Below, piece after piece: positions 27,101-35,483 of a stretch of DNA of 64,000 nucleotides (position 1 is its first letter; every line of letters starts with the position of its first letter). The translations under genes were made by a program, and so were the position numbers. The notes beneath the pieces were generated by a model. The model had not been told where the DNA came from. It worked only from the letters and a program-made list of their open reading frames with translations, and made no database searches. Origin of the DNA: Urechidicola croceus (GTDB taxonomy: Bacteria; Bacteroidota; Bacteroidia; Flavobacteriales; Flavobacteriaceae). The stretch spans positions 1,184,001-1,248,000 of the forward strand of contig NZ_CP017478.1 in the NCBI RefSeq assembly GCF_001761325.1. Reading direction: 5' to 3'.

Positions 27101-28480
27101 AAATACGATTAGAATAATAAGCTGACCAAAAAAGGCAGCATTCATCATTTTTTTTGAAGCATCTGCTGCAACGCCATCACGTTCTTTGGATGTTAATTTC
27201 TTTTTCTTTAATATTTTTGATGCAATGAGAAAAACGGTGCTTTCTACAATAATTACTGCGCCATCTACAATAATACCAAAATCAATTGCACCTAAACTCA
27301 TTAGATTCGCCCAAACATCAAATCCATTCATCAATATAAAAGCAAATAATAATGATAGCGGAATGGTTGATGCAACGATTAAGCCACCACGCCAGTTTCC
27401 TAATAAGAAAATAAGGACAAAAATGACTATCAATGCACCTTCAATAAGGTTTGTTGCTACAGTTGATGTTGTTTCAGCTATTAGCTTACTTCGGTCTAAT
27501 AAAGGTTCAATTATCACACCTTCTGGCAAAGATTTTTCAATTTGAGCCATTCTAACTTTAACATTTTCTATTACATCATTTGAATTAGCGCCTTTAAGCA
27601 TCATTACCAAACCACCTACAACTTCTCCTTCGCCATCTTGTGTTAATGCACCATAACGAATAGCAGCACCAAATTGTACTTTGGCAATATCGCCAATAGT
27701 AATAGGAATATTATTAGTGTTTTTTACAACAATTTTTTTTATATCATTTAAACTACGAGCTAATCCTTCTCCACGAATGAAATTAGCTTGATGATTTTTT
27801 TCGATATACGCACCACCAGTATTTTGGTTGTTATTTTCCAGTGCTTCAAAAACGTCGGTAATGGTTAGTCCAATCGCACGTAATTCGTTAGGGTCAACAG
27901 CGACTTCATATTGTTTTATTTTACCTCCAATTGCATTTACTTCTACAACACCTTCTACCATCGCCATTTGACGTTGTACAATCCAATCTTGCATCGTACG
28001 TAAATCAGTTACAGAATATTTATCTTTAAATTCAGGTTTTACTTTTAATGTATATTGATATATTTCGCCTAAACCTGATGAAATTGGACCCATAGAGGGT
28101 TCACCAAAACCAGCAGGTATTTGTTCTTTGATGTCGTTCAATTTTTCAGCAACTAATTGACGAGGTAAATATGTCCCCATATCATCGTTAAAAACAATAG
28201 TAACTACAGACAAACCAAAACGAGATACAGAACGAATTTCTTGAACATTAGGTAGGTTACTCATAGCAATCTCTACAGGATAAGTAATAATTTGCTCAAT
28301 ATCTTCTGTACCTAAATTTGGTGCTTGAGTAATGACCTGTACTTGGTTATTTGTAATATCTGGAACTGCATCTATTGGTACTTGGGTCATACTCCAAATA
28401 CCAGCTCCGATAATGGTAAGCGTTAGCAAACCAATTATAAATTTGTTATTGATTGAAAAATCAATGATTTTATTAATCAT
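24146..28480 (-). CDS. CzcA-type RND pump fused to a TolC-type channel
   Basis: This 1444-residue protein joins two proteins that are usually separate. Residues 1 to about 1040 are a heavy-metal RND permease with the LGAIDFGIIVDGAVIIVES signature of the divalent-cation class (zinc, cobalt, cadmium, nickel). Residues 1044-1064 (MIAATAMVVFLFLLPTKGNAQ) look like a retained signal peptide. The rest, from QDINDTLPVISMQEAV onward, is an outer-membrane efflux (TolC) domain. The metal class follows from the motif; whether the junction is cleaved is open. Similar fusions are known in Bacteroidota. It is the first main gene of the divalent-metal operon. Confidence 0.88.
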   Translation of the reverse strand: MINKIIDFSINNKFIIGLLTLTIIGAGIWSMTQVPIDAVPDITNNQVQVITQAPNLGTEDIEQIITYPVEIAMSNLPNVQEIRSVSRFGLSVVTIVFNDDMGTYLPRQLVAEKLNDIKEQIPAGFGEPSMGPISSGLGEIYQYTLKVKPEFKDKYSVTDLRTMQDWIVQRQMAMVEGVVEVNAIGGKIKQYEVAVDPNELRAIGLTITDVFEALENNNQNTGGAYIEKNHQANFIRGEGLARSLNDIKKIVVKNTNNIPITIGDIAKVQFGAAIRYGALTQDGEGEVVGGLVMMLKGANSNDVIENVKVRMAQIEKSLPEGVIIEPLLDRSKLIAETTSTVATNLIEGALIVIFVLIFLLGNWRGGLIVASTIPLSLLFAFILMNGFDVWANLMSLGAIDFGIIVDGAVIIVESTVFLIASKILKKKKLTSKERDGVAADASKKMMNAAFFGQLIILIVFLPILALEGIEGKMFKPMALTFIFAMIGAMVLCLTYVPMMSALILRAPKSEKKSYGDKFVHWVEHKYQPILEKALKKGKLIIGVSVILFGITVFMFTRMGGEFIPQLDEGDIAFHAILKPGSSLTETIETTTKIEQIVKTKFPEVEKIVSRIGVAEIPTDPMPMDIADIFVILKPKREWTSVNSKKELIEQMKEAVEIIPGVNYEFTQPIEMRFNELLEGVREDIAIKIYGEDINVLSQKAEEISKIIAGTEGIGDMKAEATTGLPQITITYNRNKLAQYGLQINKMNQLVQSAFAGGTAGIIFEGEKRFDLVVRLNATNRKNISDVQNLYINLPSGNQIPLREIADVSYKAGPMQISRDNTNRRTYVGINVRGRDVKSLVMEIKSKLDAQLELPTGYFIRYGGAFENLERASNRLLTVVPIALLLIFILIYFALKSLPQTLMIYIAIPMATIGGVFALWLRDMPFSISAGVGFIVLFGVAVLNGLVMISGLNELKEEGVTNLKDRIIEGTKRRIRPIMLTAFTDVLGFLPMAISASAGAEVQRPLATVVIGGLLTSTLLTLFVLPILYHWVENKSFKLRANKKMIAATAMVVFLFLLPTKGNAQDINDTLPVISMQEAVNLAKENYPLLKQKQLEINKQEQLKNTAYDFGTTQIFTGGEEVNNGNGIYTTIGIGQNNIDVFGISVKKHLQKQRIQLAQKAFQLSELDLELEVKKAWANALQSKRNYNLYKELDSIYTNFEKAVALNYEVEAISKLEYSAAKTQVLKIKNKLMQSKREFRIALQQLNLWLVTNTFYTVPNNFEISPEIDVDAFNPEKHPLYALAQSQFAEAEANYKAAKADNLPKLNLQGGLQKVNGNSGFYTYQAGISIPFLSGTNKAKVKTARIDKEIADTNIQFKKQEVQSKFKQSKENYQKWKKAWFFYKMEVLPLVKEQKLGALFAYKEGEIDYTRFTLLIKEAIQSEIEAQEALINYLESTFQLQYFNQ

Positions 28481-28600
28481 AGTGAATATGTTAATTCAGT
28501 TAAACTTATTGATATAATTCGTAAAAAAAAATAGAATTACACGAGATTTAAAGAACCTTTAGGTTCTAAATTGGATATAATTATCCTTTGAAAAACTGAA

Positions 28601-28912
28601 TTAAGCCCTTGGTGGCTGTAAAATTGAAGTAGTAAAGTCTTTTTCTGTACCATTTTGGTAGAAAAAGTCTTGGGTAGAAATGTAGTATGAGATAATATTT
28701 ACATCTATAAATTTGAAATCTATTGTATTAATATGACAACATTGACAAATACAAAAAGGAGAGCATAAGTCTAAATCTTGATGTTGATGATCACTGTTTG
28801 TTGCTTGTAAATTTTCTGTTTTAACCTCATTATCAAGCGCAGCATAATCTTCGCAAGGTGCTAAATTAAGAGCTAAAATATAAAGCGATAATATGAAGGT
28901 TAAATATTTCAT
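28601..28912 (-). CDS. DUF6660 family Cys-rich small exported protein
   Basis: This 103-residue protein has a signal peptide (MKYLTFILSLYILALNLAPC) and a Cys/His cluster in the middle, DHQHQDLDLCSPFCICQCCHI, which is very likely a metal-binding patch. I recognise the pattern as DUF6660, which accompanies CzcCBA-type pumps in Bacteroidota. It lies 120 bases upstream of the fused pump gene and is probably co-regulated with it. The role is unknown. Confidence 0.75.
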   Translation of the reverse strand: MKYLTFILSLYILALNLAPCEDYAALDNEVKTENLQATNSDHQHQDLDLCSPFCICQCCHINTIDFKFIDVNIISYYISTQDFFYQNGTEKDFTTSILQPPRA

Positions 28913-29000
28913 TATAGCAAAGATATAAATAAATTAATGCAATGGTTGTGCAAATAAAATGACCTTTTGATGTTAATAAAAATTATATGTATTAAAAAAA

Positions 29001-30845
29001 TTATTTAACTTCCAATGATAGTTTTTTAATTATTTCTTTTAGAGCATCAATAAACTCATTTAAATTAAGAACTCTCACTCTTTCATCAGGGTTTAAGTTT
29101 GACTTGTAGTATTCTATTTTTTCGGTAATATTATTTAAAAAATCTAAATCACCTTTCATAAAATCGATAACATTATTATAATCATATCTATCTTTAAATA
29201 TTTCGCACAATGTGAAAATCATTTTATTTTCAGATTTTTTAATAGCTTTTATAAAACTTGACACATTGACAAGAGGTAGGAATGCTTTATTAAATTTTTC
29301 CTTACTAAATAATACAGCCAACTCAACAATATCATTATTAGAAATTAATTTTGAAATTTGCTTTGAAGTTTCTGTATTTTTTTCTGATTGTATTTTAATA
29401 TGAAACTCGAAAATTTTATTGAGTATTTTTTTAGTATCAGGATCTGGAGTATTAAAATGTTTTAAAGTTTCAAAAGTTGCTAAATGAAATTCTTTTCTTT
29501 TTGCAGAAATTTTTAAGCCCTTTAATAATTTTGTTTCTAAATCCTTTTTTGGAATATCAATTAATTTTTTATCAATAAAGTGGTAGTAAAAGTTTGCTAT
29601 TTGTTTGTAATCATACATCCAGTAAAAACCTTCTTCTGCTTTTTCTAAAACATATTTTGATGAACTTTCAAATTCATCATCGTTAAGTTCTCTAAATTTA
29701 TAATTTAATAATTTTCTAAAACTAATAATTTCTTCGGATACTTTTTCTGGTTCTCTATTCTTTAATTCTTCTTTTAATTTTTTACTATCCAGAAAACCAG
29801 ATAATATAAATTGATAAATACTCGGATAGAAGTAATATTGATCTATCCTTTTTGTTAAATATTTCTCATAAAAAATTTCTGAACTAGACTTTTTTCTTGG
29901 TTCATCATTATTATTACCTAAAAAATTAGATACTATTCTTGAGTACCAATCTTTATTTATTTCTTTAAACTCTTTAAAATCATTATTGTCTTTTGAAGTT
30001 AAATTTCCATTTTTAAACTCAATACTAAATACAGCTGTAATAAATAGAATTTCTTGAACATATTTTTGGTCAGCAATCTTTATGTTTGGATGTATTGCCT
30101 CTAAAATATCTAAATAGAAAATTATATTTCGAAGATTTTTAACTTTTTGTTCTTTAAAAATTGAAATTATTAATGATTTATTTTGCTCTAAAAATTTATA
30201 AAAAACTGTTTTTGATTTATATTTCTGAATTAAATTAGGAAAAATAGATGATAGTTTAGGGTCGTAATTAAGAACTCTGCTGATAACTTTTTCTTTTATT
30301 TTATCATACTTGAGAGCAATTTTTTTATTGGATTTTTGTTTTTTTATCTTTTCTTCATCAGCAAGAACTATACATTTTGTATGTTTATGCTCTGTAAATT
30401 CTGATAAATAACCAAATAACTCATCAACAGGAATTTTACATCTTTCCAAATCATCTAAACATATACAGAACTTTTTAAAATTAAAAGATTTTACAGTTGA
30501 CCCTTTCAATAAATCTGTAGCCTCTGTTCTAAAAAAAAGTTTAGTTGTTGCGTTTGCTAAATTTGTAGAAATATTAGTGATACTTTTAACTAAATCATTT
30601 TGATTTTTGCCTAATTTTGGAATAAAATGTAAAAATAATTTGTGCTCTAAACTTTCAATTGAGCTTATACCGTTTAAAGAGATATACATGATTTTGAGAT
30701 TGTTTTTTTCAATAATCTCTTTTAATTGAGATTTTAAATAAAACGTTTTTCCACTACCCCAAACACCGTTAATTAATATAGCACTTTGTGTTTTCTCTTT
30801 TTTTAAATATGTGTCAATTATTTTTTCTATGTGAGTTGTTTTCAT
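29001..30845 (-). CDS. KAP-type P-loop NTPase
   Basis: I choose the ATG at 30845 (MKTTHIEKIIDTYLKKEKT). The frame extends seven codons further, to 30866, but homologous KAP proteins begin close to the P-loop. The 614-residue protein has Walker A GVWGSGKT near residue 30 and Walker B CICLDDLERC near residue 130, followed by an ADEEKI segment, all typical of KAP NTPases. The C-terminal 400 residues are charged and helical, without an enzymatic domain I can name. KAP NTPases often act in anti-phage systems. It sits next to the integrase, a common spot for defence cargo. No partner toxin is adjacent. Confidence 0.75.
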   Translation of the reverse strand: MKTTHIEKIIDTYLKKEKTQSAILINGVWGSGKTFYLKSQLKEIIEKNNLKIMYISLNGISSIESLEHKLFLHFIPKLGKNQNDLVKSITNISTNLANATTKLFFRTEATDLLKGSTVKSFNFKKFCICLDDLERCKIPVDELFGYLSEFTEHKHTKCIVLADEEKIKKQKSNKKIALKYDKIKEKVISRVLNYDPKLSSIFPNLIQKYKSKTVFYKFLEQNKSLIISIFKEQKVKNLRNIIFYLDILEAIHPNIKIADQKYVQEILFITAVFSIEFKNGNLTSKDNNDFKEFKEINKDWYSRIVSNFLGNNNDEPRKKSSSEIFYEKYLTKRIDQYYFYPSIYQFILSGFLDSKKLKEELKNREPEKVSEEIISFRKLLNYKFRELNDDEFESSSKYVLEKAEEGFYWMYDYKQIANFYYHFIDKKLIDIPKKDLETKLLKGLKISAKRKEFHLATFETLKHFNTPDPDTKKILNKIFEFHIKIQSEKNTETSKQISKLISNNDIVELAVLFSKEKFNKAFLPLVNVSSFIKAIKKSENKMIFTLCEIFKDRYDYNNVIDFMKGDLDFLNNITEKIEYYKSNLNPDERVRVLNLNEFIDALKEIIKKLSLEVK

Positions 30846-30868
30846 ATAATGAATATATAAAAACATTT

Positions 30869-32119
30869 TTATAAGTAAAGTTCTTTTCTATTATTATCAA
30901 CTTTATTGACATTCAATTTAGCTCTCAAAACAGCCATATCTTCACTAACTTTTCTATCAATTATTTTAGCATAATGTTGTGTAGTCTTTAAAGATTTATG
31001 CCCTAACATTTTGCTAACAGATTCTATTGGCACACCATTGGTTAAAGTGACAGTTGTAGCAAAAGTATGACGTGCCAAATGAAAAGTTAGATTCTTATTT
31101 ATTTCACACAAATCTGCTATTTCTTTTAAATAGGCATTCATTTTTTGATTACTTAAAACAGGTAAAAGGTAATCACTATTTGCAAAATTTGAAGAAGAAC
31201 TGTATTTTTCTAAAATAACTTCTGGGGTTTTAAGTAACGGAATGTTACTTCGAGTATTTGTCTTTGTTCTTTTCGTTTTTATCCATCTATCTCCATCAAT
31301 ACCAATAACAATATCATTTTTTGATAGCTTTTTTACGTCTGCATATGACAAACCTGTAAAACAGCAAAAAACAAATATGTCTTTAACTTGTTCTAATCGT
31401 TTTATTGAGAATTCTTTTTCAATTAGTTTTTGTATTTCTTCTTTTGATAAGAACTCTCTATCTACTATCTTAAGTCTAGCTTTCCAATTAAAAAAAGGAT
31501 CTTTACTAATCCAGTCATTTGCATAAGCTATTCTAATTATTTTTTTGAAGTTTGTAATATACTTAATAGCTGTATTGTGACTACAATTTCTTTCAGTTTT
31601 TAAGTAATACTCAAAACCATGAATGAATTTATGATTCACTTCTCTTACTGGAATATCATCTTCTTCATATTCCAATTTTATAAAAGCTTCTAAATGTTTT
31701 TTTGCTGTTTTATACCTTTCAAGTGTACCAGGAGCAAAGTCTTTACCTACTAATTTTTTAACTTGTAAATTATGGCTTTGAAAAATCTCCAATAGCATTC
31801 TATTCTGTTTTTCTTTTCCATTTAATAAATTCCTAATTTTTAAAGCAGTTATTGTTTTATCTTCTTCGACTAATTTCTGATGTATTTTATAAACTTTATT
31901 TGAAATGCTATCAATATATCTATTTAGCTGTTGAGATTCAGATGAATTACCTTTTAATTTACCTGCAGAAGGTAACCATTTATTGATATCGGCTTTTCTT
32001 AAAATGCTTAATTCTGCCCTTTTGCCATTTACAGTAATTCTTAAGTAAATATTTGCTTTTCCATTTTTATCAGCTTTACTTCTTTTGATATAAAATATAA
32101 AGGAGAACGAATTTTTCAT
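30869..32119 (-). CDS. Tyrosine integrase of the mobile element
   Basis: This 416-residue site-specific recombinase has an N-terminal arm-binding domain (residues 1-90), a SAM-like core-binding domain (about 105-205) and a catalytic domain (about 220-400). Visible catalytic residues are His347, Arg350 (HLARH), His374 (LGHKS) and Tyr383 (QHYAKI). The first catalytic arginine is replaced by Ser258 in FTGLSYADV, as in IntDOT of CTnDOT, where an upstream arginine substitutes; Arg241 is a candidate here. It lies 240 bases from tRNA-Ser, the probable integration side. GGTGTC motifs upstream may be arm sites. Confidence 0.88.
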   Translation of the reverse strand: MKNSFSFIFYIKRSKADKNGKANIYLRITVNGKRAELSILRKADINKWLPSAGKLKGNSSESQQLNRYIDSISNKVYKIHQKLVEEDKTITALKIRNLLNGKEKQNRMLLEIFQSHNLQVKKLVGKDFAPGTLERYKTAKKHLEAFIKLEYEEDDIPVREVNHKFIHGFEYYLKTERNCSHNTAIKYITNFKKIIRIAYANDWISKDPFFNWKARLKIVDREFLSKEEIQKLIEKEFSIKRLEQVKDIFVFCCFTGLSYADVKKLSKNDIVIGIDGDRWIKTKRTKTNTRSNIPLLKTPEVILEKYSSSSNFANSDYLLPVLSNQKMNAYLKEIADLCEINKNLTFHLARHTFATTVTLTNGVPIESVSKMLGHKSLKTTQHYAKIIDRKVSEDMAVLRAKLNVNKVDNNRKELYL

Positions 32120-32210
32120 AGGTGTCAGTTAATAATACAGTATAAATATAGTTAAAAATTATTAAAAAAACTAATGTAAAGCACTAATATACAACACGTT
32201 TACTTTATAA

Positions 32211-32243
32211 GGTGTCGCTTTTTTTCTAGTAAAAAAAGACACC
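32211..32243. repeat. Inverted repeat with GGTGTC ends between the integrase and tRNA-Ser
   Basis: GGTGTC (32211-32216), two unpaired bases, then TTTTTTT pairs with AAAAAAA and GACACC (32238-32243). A further GGTGTC lies at 32121-32126, right before the integrase start codon. Repeated and inverted hexamers near an integrase gene are what arm-type binding sites look like; an intrinsic terminator is the alternative. Confidence 0.45.
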
Positions 32244-32301
32244 GAATACGAAACCTTAAGGTTAGTTTTTATTGATTTTATTTAGTTTCTGAAGAAAACA
32301 A

Positions 32302-32334
32302 AAACACCTATAAACATAATATTTATAGGTGTTT
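32302..32334 (-). terminator. Terminator of the tRNA-Ser transcript
   Basis: AAACACCTATAAA (32302-32314) pairs perfectly with TTTATAGGTGTTT (32322-32334) around a seven-base loop. It lies 24 bases past the 3' end of tRNA-Ser, and on the minus strand it is followed by TTTTGTTTTC. The 10-mer TTTATAGGTG also occurs at 2251-2260. Confidence 0.7.
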
Positions 32335-32357
32335 GATAAGATTTAGTAATCTCAAAG

Positions 32358-32442
32358 CGGAGAAAGAGGGATTCGAACCCCCGGACCTGTTACAGTCAAC
32401 AGTTTTCAAGACTGCCGCATTCGACCACTCTGCCATTTCTCC
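32358..32442 (-). tRNA. tRNA-Ser (anticodon TGA)
   Basis: 85 bases on the minus strand. The acceptor stem is GGAGAAA with TTTCTCC, the anticodon loop is CTTGAAA (anticodon TGA), there is a long variable arm as expected for serine, and the T-loop is GGTTCGAATCC-like. The discriminator base is G and CCA is not encoded. The integrase gene lies on its 3' side, so this tRNA is the likely integration target of the element. Confidence 0.93.
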
Positions 32443-32600
32443 AGAAGTCTTATCAGATATTCTCTGAATGCGGGTGCAAATATATGATGCTTTTTTGTTA
32501 TGCTCAAACTTTTTTTTGATTTTTTTTCAAGTAAATTATTATTCTCTTTTCCTGCACTAATTAATTTGTGTTTTTTTACTTTTGTTAAAATTTTATTTTT

Positions 32601-33665
32601 ATGTCGAATAATACTTTCGGAAAACTATTTACTGTTACAACTTTTGGAGAATCACACGGAACTGCTATCGGCGGAATAATTGATGGATGCCCAGCTGGAA
32701 TAGAACTTGATTTAGAAGCAATTCAAAAAGACTTAGACCGTAGAAAACCTGGACAATCAAAAATTGTAACACAACGTAAAGAGCCAGATACCGTACAATT
32801 TTTATCTGGAATTTTTGAAGGAAAGACTACTGGAACCTCAATTGGTTTTATGATTCAAAATACAAATCAAAAAAGTAAAGATTATTCGCACAATGTAAAT
32901 GTATACCGCCCTTCTCATGCCGATTATACGTATGACAAAAAATATGGTGTAAGAGATTATCGTGGTGGTGGACGTACCTCAGCACGTGAAACTGCCAATT
33001 GGGTTGTTGCAGGCGCTGTTGCAAAACAATTAATATCTGACATAAAAATAAATGCATTTACTTCTTCTGTAGGGGAAATAAGTATCAATAAACCGTATCA
33101 GGATTTAGATTTTAATTTAATCGAATCTAATGATTTACGTTGTCCTGATACTGAAATGGCTGAAAAAATGATTGATCACATCAAGGAAGTTAAAAAAGCT
33201 GGTGATACCGTTGGTGGAACTATTACTTGTGTCATTCAAAATGTGCCTATTGGCTTAGGAGAACCTATTTTTAATAAATTACATGCGCAATTAGGTAAAG
33301 CAATGTTATCAATCAATGCTGTAAAAGGATTTGAATATGGTAGTGGTTTTTGCGGTACTAAAATGAAGGGTAGCGAACATAACGACAAATTTAACCAAGA
33401 CGGTACTACAAAAACTAACTTATCTGGAGGTATTCAAGGCGGTGTAAGTAATGGAATGGATATTTATTTCCGAGTAGCTTTTAAACCTGTTGCTACGTTG
33501 ATTCAAAAACAAGAAACTATTGATAGCGAGGGTAATGTTGTTGAAATGCAAGGTCGTGGTCGTCACGATCCATGTGTAGTTCCAAGAGCAGTACCTATTG
33601 TTGAAGCTATGGCTGCAATGGTAATGGCTGATTTTTATTTGTTAGATAAAACTACTAAAATTTAG
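32601..33665 (+). CDS. aroC: Chorismate synthase
   Basis: This 354-residue enzyme is of full length for the family. It converts 5-enolpyruvylshikimate-3-phosphate to chorismate, the last step of the shikimate pathway, using reduced FMN in the cytoplasm. Signatures seen are [18 protein letters not shown] (about residues 15-32), [14 protein letters not shown] and the block [11 protein letters not shown] in the middle, and [21 protein letters not shown] at the C-terminus. It has its own leader after tRNA-Ser on the opposite strand, and is the first host gene to the right of the mobile element. Confidence 0.96.
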   Translation: MSNNTFGKLFTVTTFGESHGTAIGGIIDGCPAGIELDLEAIQKDLDRRKPGQSKIVTQRKEPDTVQFLSGIFEGKTTGTSIGFMIQNTNQKSKDYSHNVNVYRPSHADYTYDKKYGVRDYRGGGRTSARETANWVVAGAVAKQLISDIKINAFTSSVGEISINKPYQDLDFNLIESNDLRCPDTEMAEKMIDHIKEVKKAGDTVGGTITCVIQNVPIGLGEPIFNKLHAQLGKAMLSINAVKGFEYGSGFCGTKMKGSEHNDKFNQDGTTKTNLSGGIQGGVSNGMDIYFRVAFKPVATLIQKQETIDSEGNVVEMQGRGRHDPCVVPRAVPIVEAMAAMVMADFYLLDKTTKI

Positions 33666-34002
33666 TTGGTCTTGTCATTTTAACAAAACTGATATAATAA
33701 ACATTATAGAAAAGGAGATTATATCCTAAATTGTATCCTTTTTTATAAAGTATTCTATATTGTGTGTAAACTAATATTTACTCACAAATAATTAAACTAA
33801 ATCAATGCTCAACATATTAGTTGTGTTTAATACGAAAAAGAAATAAACGGATTGAATTAAAAAAGAATTGGTTAATAAAAAAAGTACTCAAAACACAACA
33901 ATGCCTATAATTCATTAAGGGTAATATTAATAATTAACTTGACTACAGCTTCCTTCTCCAAAATTCTGCCTAATTTCTATGCAACGAATCCTAGCTATAC
34001 CA
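33666..34002. other. Intergenic stretch between aroC and the convergent yitT-type gene
   Basis: No gene is seen in these 337 bases. Apart from the probable aroC terminator, there is AT-rich sequence and a short hairpin (CCATTAATGTTTTAATGG, 33999-34016) that overlaps the end of the YitT-type gene and could terminate it. Confidence 0.5.
33710..33744 (+). terminator. Probable terminator of aroC
   Basis: AAAAGGA (33710-33716) pairs with TCCTTTT (33736-33742), followed by further T. The 19-base loop itself contains a GGATATC-like short repeat, so the fold is loose. Confidence 0.5.
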
Positions 34003-34980
34003 TTAATGTTTTAATGGTCTTTTTTTTATCATCCCACCTTTAATATCTTTGATACTATTCATTACAATAAAAGTGTTTGGTTCAATTTTTTCAATTTCTG
34101 TATTCAATTTGTTTAGCTCTAAACGTGTTATAACTGTATAAATGATGTCCACTTTTTTAGTAACCCCATTTTTAGCATAACCTCCTTCTCCTTTATAAAT
34201 AGTTACTCCTCTTCCCATTTTTTCTATTATCATTTCCTTAATTCTGTTACTTTGAGAAGCTACAATTGTTACTCCAATATACTCTTCAATACCCTCAATT
34301 ATAAAATCTAATGTTTTAGAAGCTGATATATATGTTATCATAGAATATAGAGCTATTTCAATAGATAATAAGTAAGCCGCAAATGAAAATATAACAATAT
34401 TAATAACAATTATAATGTCACCTATAGTTGTAGTAAATTTTCGGCTTAAAAAAATAGCTAGAATTTCAGTTCCATCAATTACGGCACCTCCTCTTATAGA
34501 AAGACCAATACCAGCTCCAAGAAAAAATCCGCCAAAAATAGCAACTAACAAATCATCATTTGTAACATTTGGAAAAGGCACAATTGCAACACATAATGCA
34601 AGTCCAATTATTGCTAAGGCTGTTTTTATAGCAAATTGTTTTCCCATAATTTTATATCCAAGGATAACAAAAGGAAGATTTACACCAATAATAAGAAAGT
34701 AAAGTGGAATTTCAGTAATTGCTGCTACCAATAATGCAATTCCTGTTGCACCACCATCAATAAAATCATTAGTCAAAAGAAACCCCTTGAAACCAAATGA
34801 AGCAGAGAAAATTCCTATTATTATAAGTAATAAATTTTTAAAATTACGCTTCAATGAAATGATATATTCTCGATACTTTTTTGCACGTAGATAGTCAGAA
34901 GTTTCACTATTTGGATTGTTTTTTTTATCCTTGAACTTAAGGGTTGCATGAATTATTTTATTTGTAAAAAATGACTTCAT
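34003..34980 (-). CDS. YitT family (DUF2179) membrane protein
   Basis: This 325-residue protein has about five hydrophobic segments between residues 48 and 225, with the family's GFLLTNDFIDGGATGIALL and GGFFLGAGIGLSIRGGAVIDGTEILAI glycine-rich blocks. A C-terminal DUF2179 domain follows (VTIYKGEGGYAKNGVTKKVDIIYTVITRLELNKLNTEIEKIEPNTFIV). Such proteins are inner-membrane proteins of unknown transport or signalling role. The N-terminus carries an extra basic 45-residue extension before the first membrane helix. It is the first of the isolated minus-strand genes of 34-38 kb. Confidence 0.85.
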   Translation of the reverse strand: MKSFFTNKIIHATLKFKDKKNNPNSETSDYLRAKKYREYIISLKRNFKNLLLIIIGIFSASFGFKGFLLTNDFIDGGATGIALLVAAITEIPLYFLIIGVNLPFVILGYKIMGKQFAIKTALAIIGLALCVAIVPFPNVTNDDLLVAIFGGFFLGAGIGLSIRGGAVIDGTEILAIFLSRKFTTTIGDIIIVINIVIFSFAAYLLSIEIALYSMITYISASKTLDFIIEGIEEYIGVTIVASQSNRIKEMIIEKMGRGVTIYKGEGGYAKNGVTKKVDIIYTVITRLELNKLNTEIEKIEPNTFIVMNSIKDIKGGMIKKRPLKH

Positions 34981-35483
34981 TTTTATTTCATATTTTTTTT
35001 ACTTATTAGCAACCAAATGATTTGCAAAGTTTTTAATACTAAAACAAGTTCAACCGAGGTCTTATTTAACACCACTTAAGCGAAGTTAGTTTTTATTTAT
35101 AAGAAATTCAATTCCTTGATTTTTATTTCAATTTTATTTATCAACAACTATTTTTAGTTTATTTCCACAACAAAATGTGCTTTTATTATAAAAAATGACA
35201 AAGTAATAAGACGTTACAACACCAACTAACGATTGATTATACAAAGTATAATGAAGTTTTTCATTGGTCGGAACAATAGTCAACGAACTAAGTGAAATGA
35301 GATTTAAAAAATTATAATTTTAGCCACAATTTTGTTTCAAATATCGCATATAAATCCGAAGAAGTAACCGATAGATATAAATACCCAACTCTATAAAATT
35401 ACAATAAACTTATATATTAAAACAAATTAAAGTGTTAGATAAAAATGAAATGACCAAGATTGTTTATTCTATAGTAATTTGTG
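34981..35483. other. Gene-free spacer between the YitT and DUF3703 genes
   Basis: These 503 AT-rich bases hold no plausible gene. One short palindrome stands out: ATTATAC-aaa-GTATAAT (35236-35252). The stretch has the scattered AC-rich words (CGTTACAACACCAACTAACG) typical of flavobacterial accessory spacers. A promoter for the YitT gene should lie at its left end. Confidence 0.5.

Larger units (their letters stand above)
2640..32340. mobile_element. Integrated mobile element with heavy-metal resistance, ending at tRNA-Ser
   Basis: About 29 kb with all genes on the minus strand. From the right end inward it holds a tyrosine integrase, a KAP NTPase, metal-efflux genes, RteC, an excisionase-like HTH protein, a replication-like pair and the sce7726-sce7725-RES operon. 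The host-type genes aroC and tRNA-Ser flank it on the right and the DUF5675 cassette on the left. Integrase next to tRNA and the RteC/HTH pair are hallmarks of Bacteroidota integrative elements. No relaxase, coupling protein or Tra genes are present, so it is either a minimal mobilisable island or a deleted element. The exact ends are not proven: I found no copy of the tRNA-Ser 3' end on the left. Confidence 0.7.
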
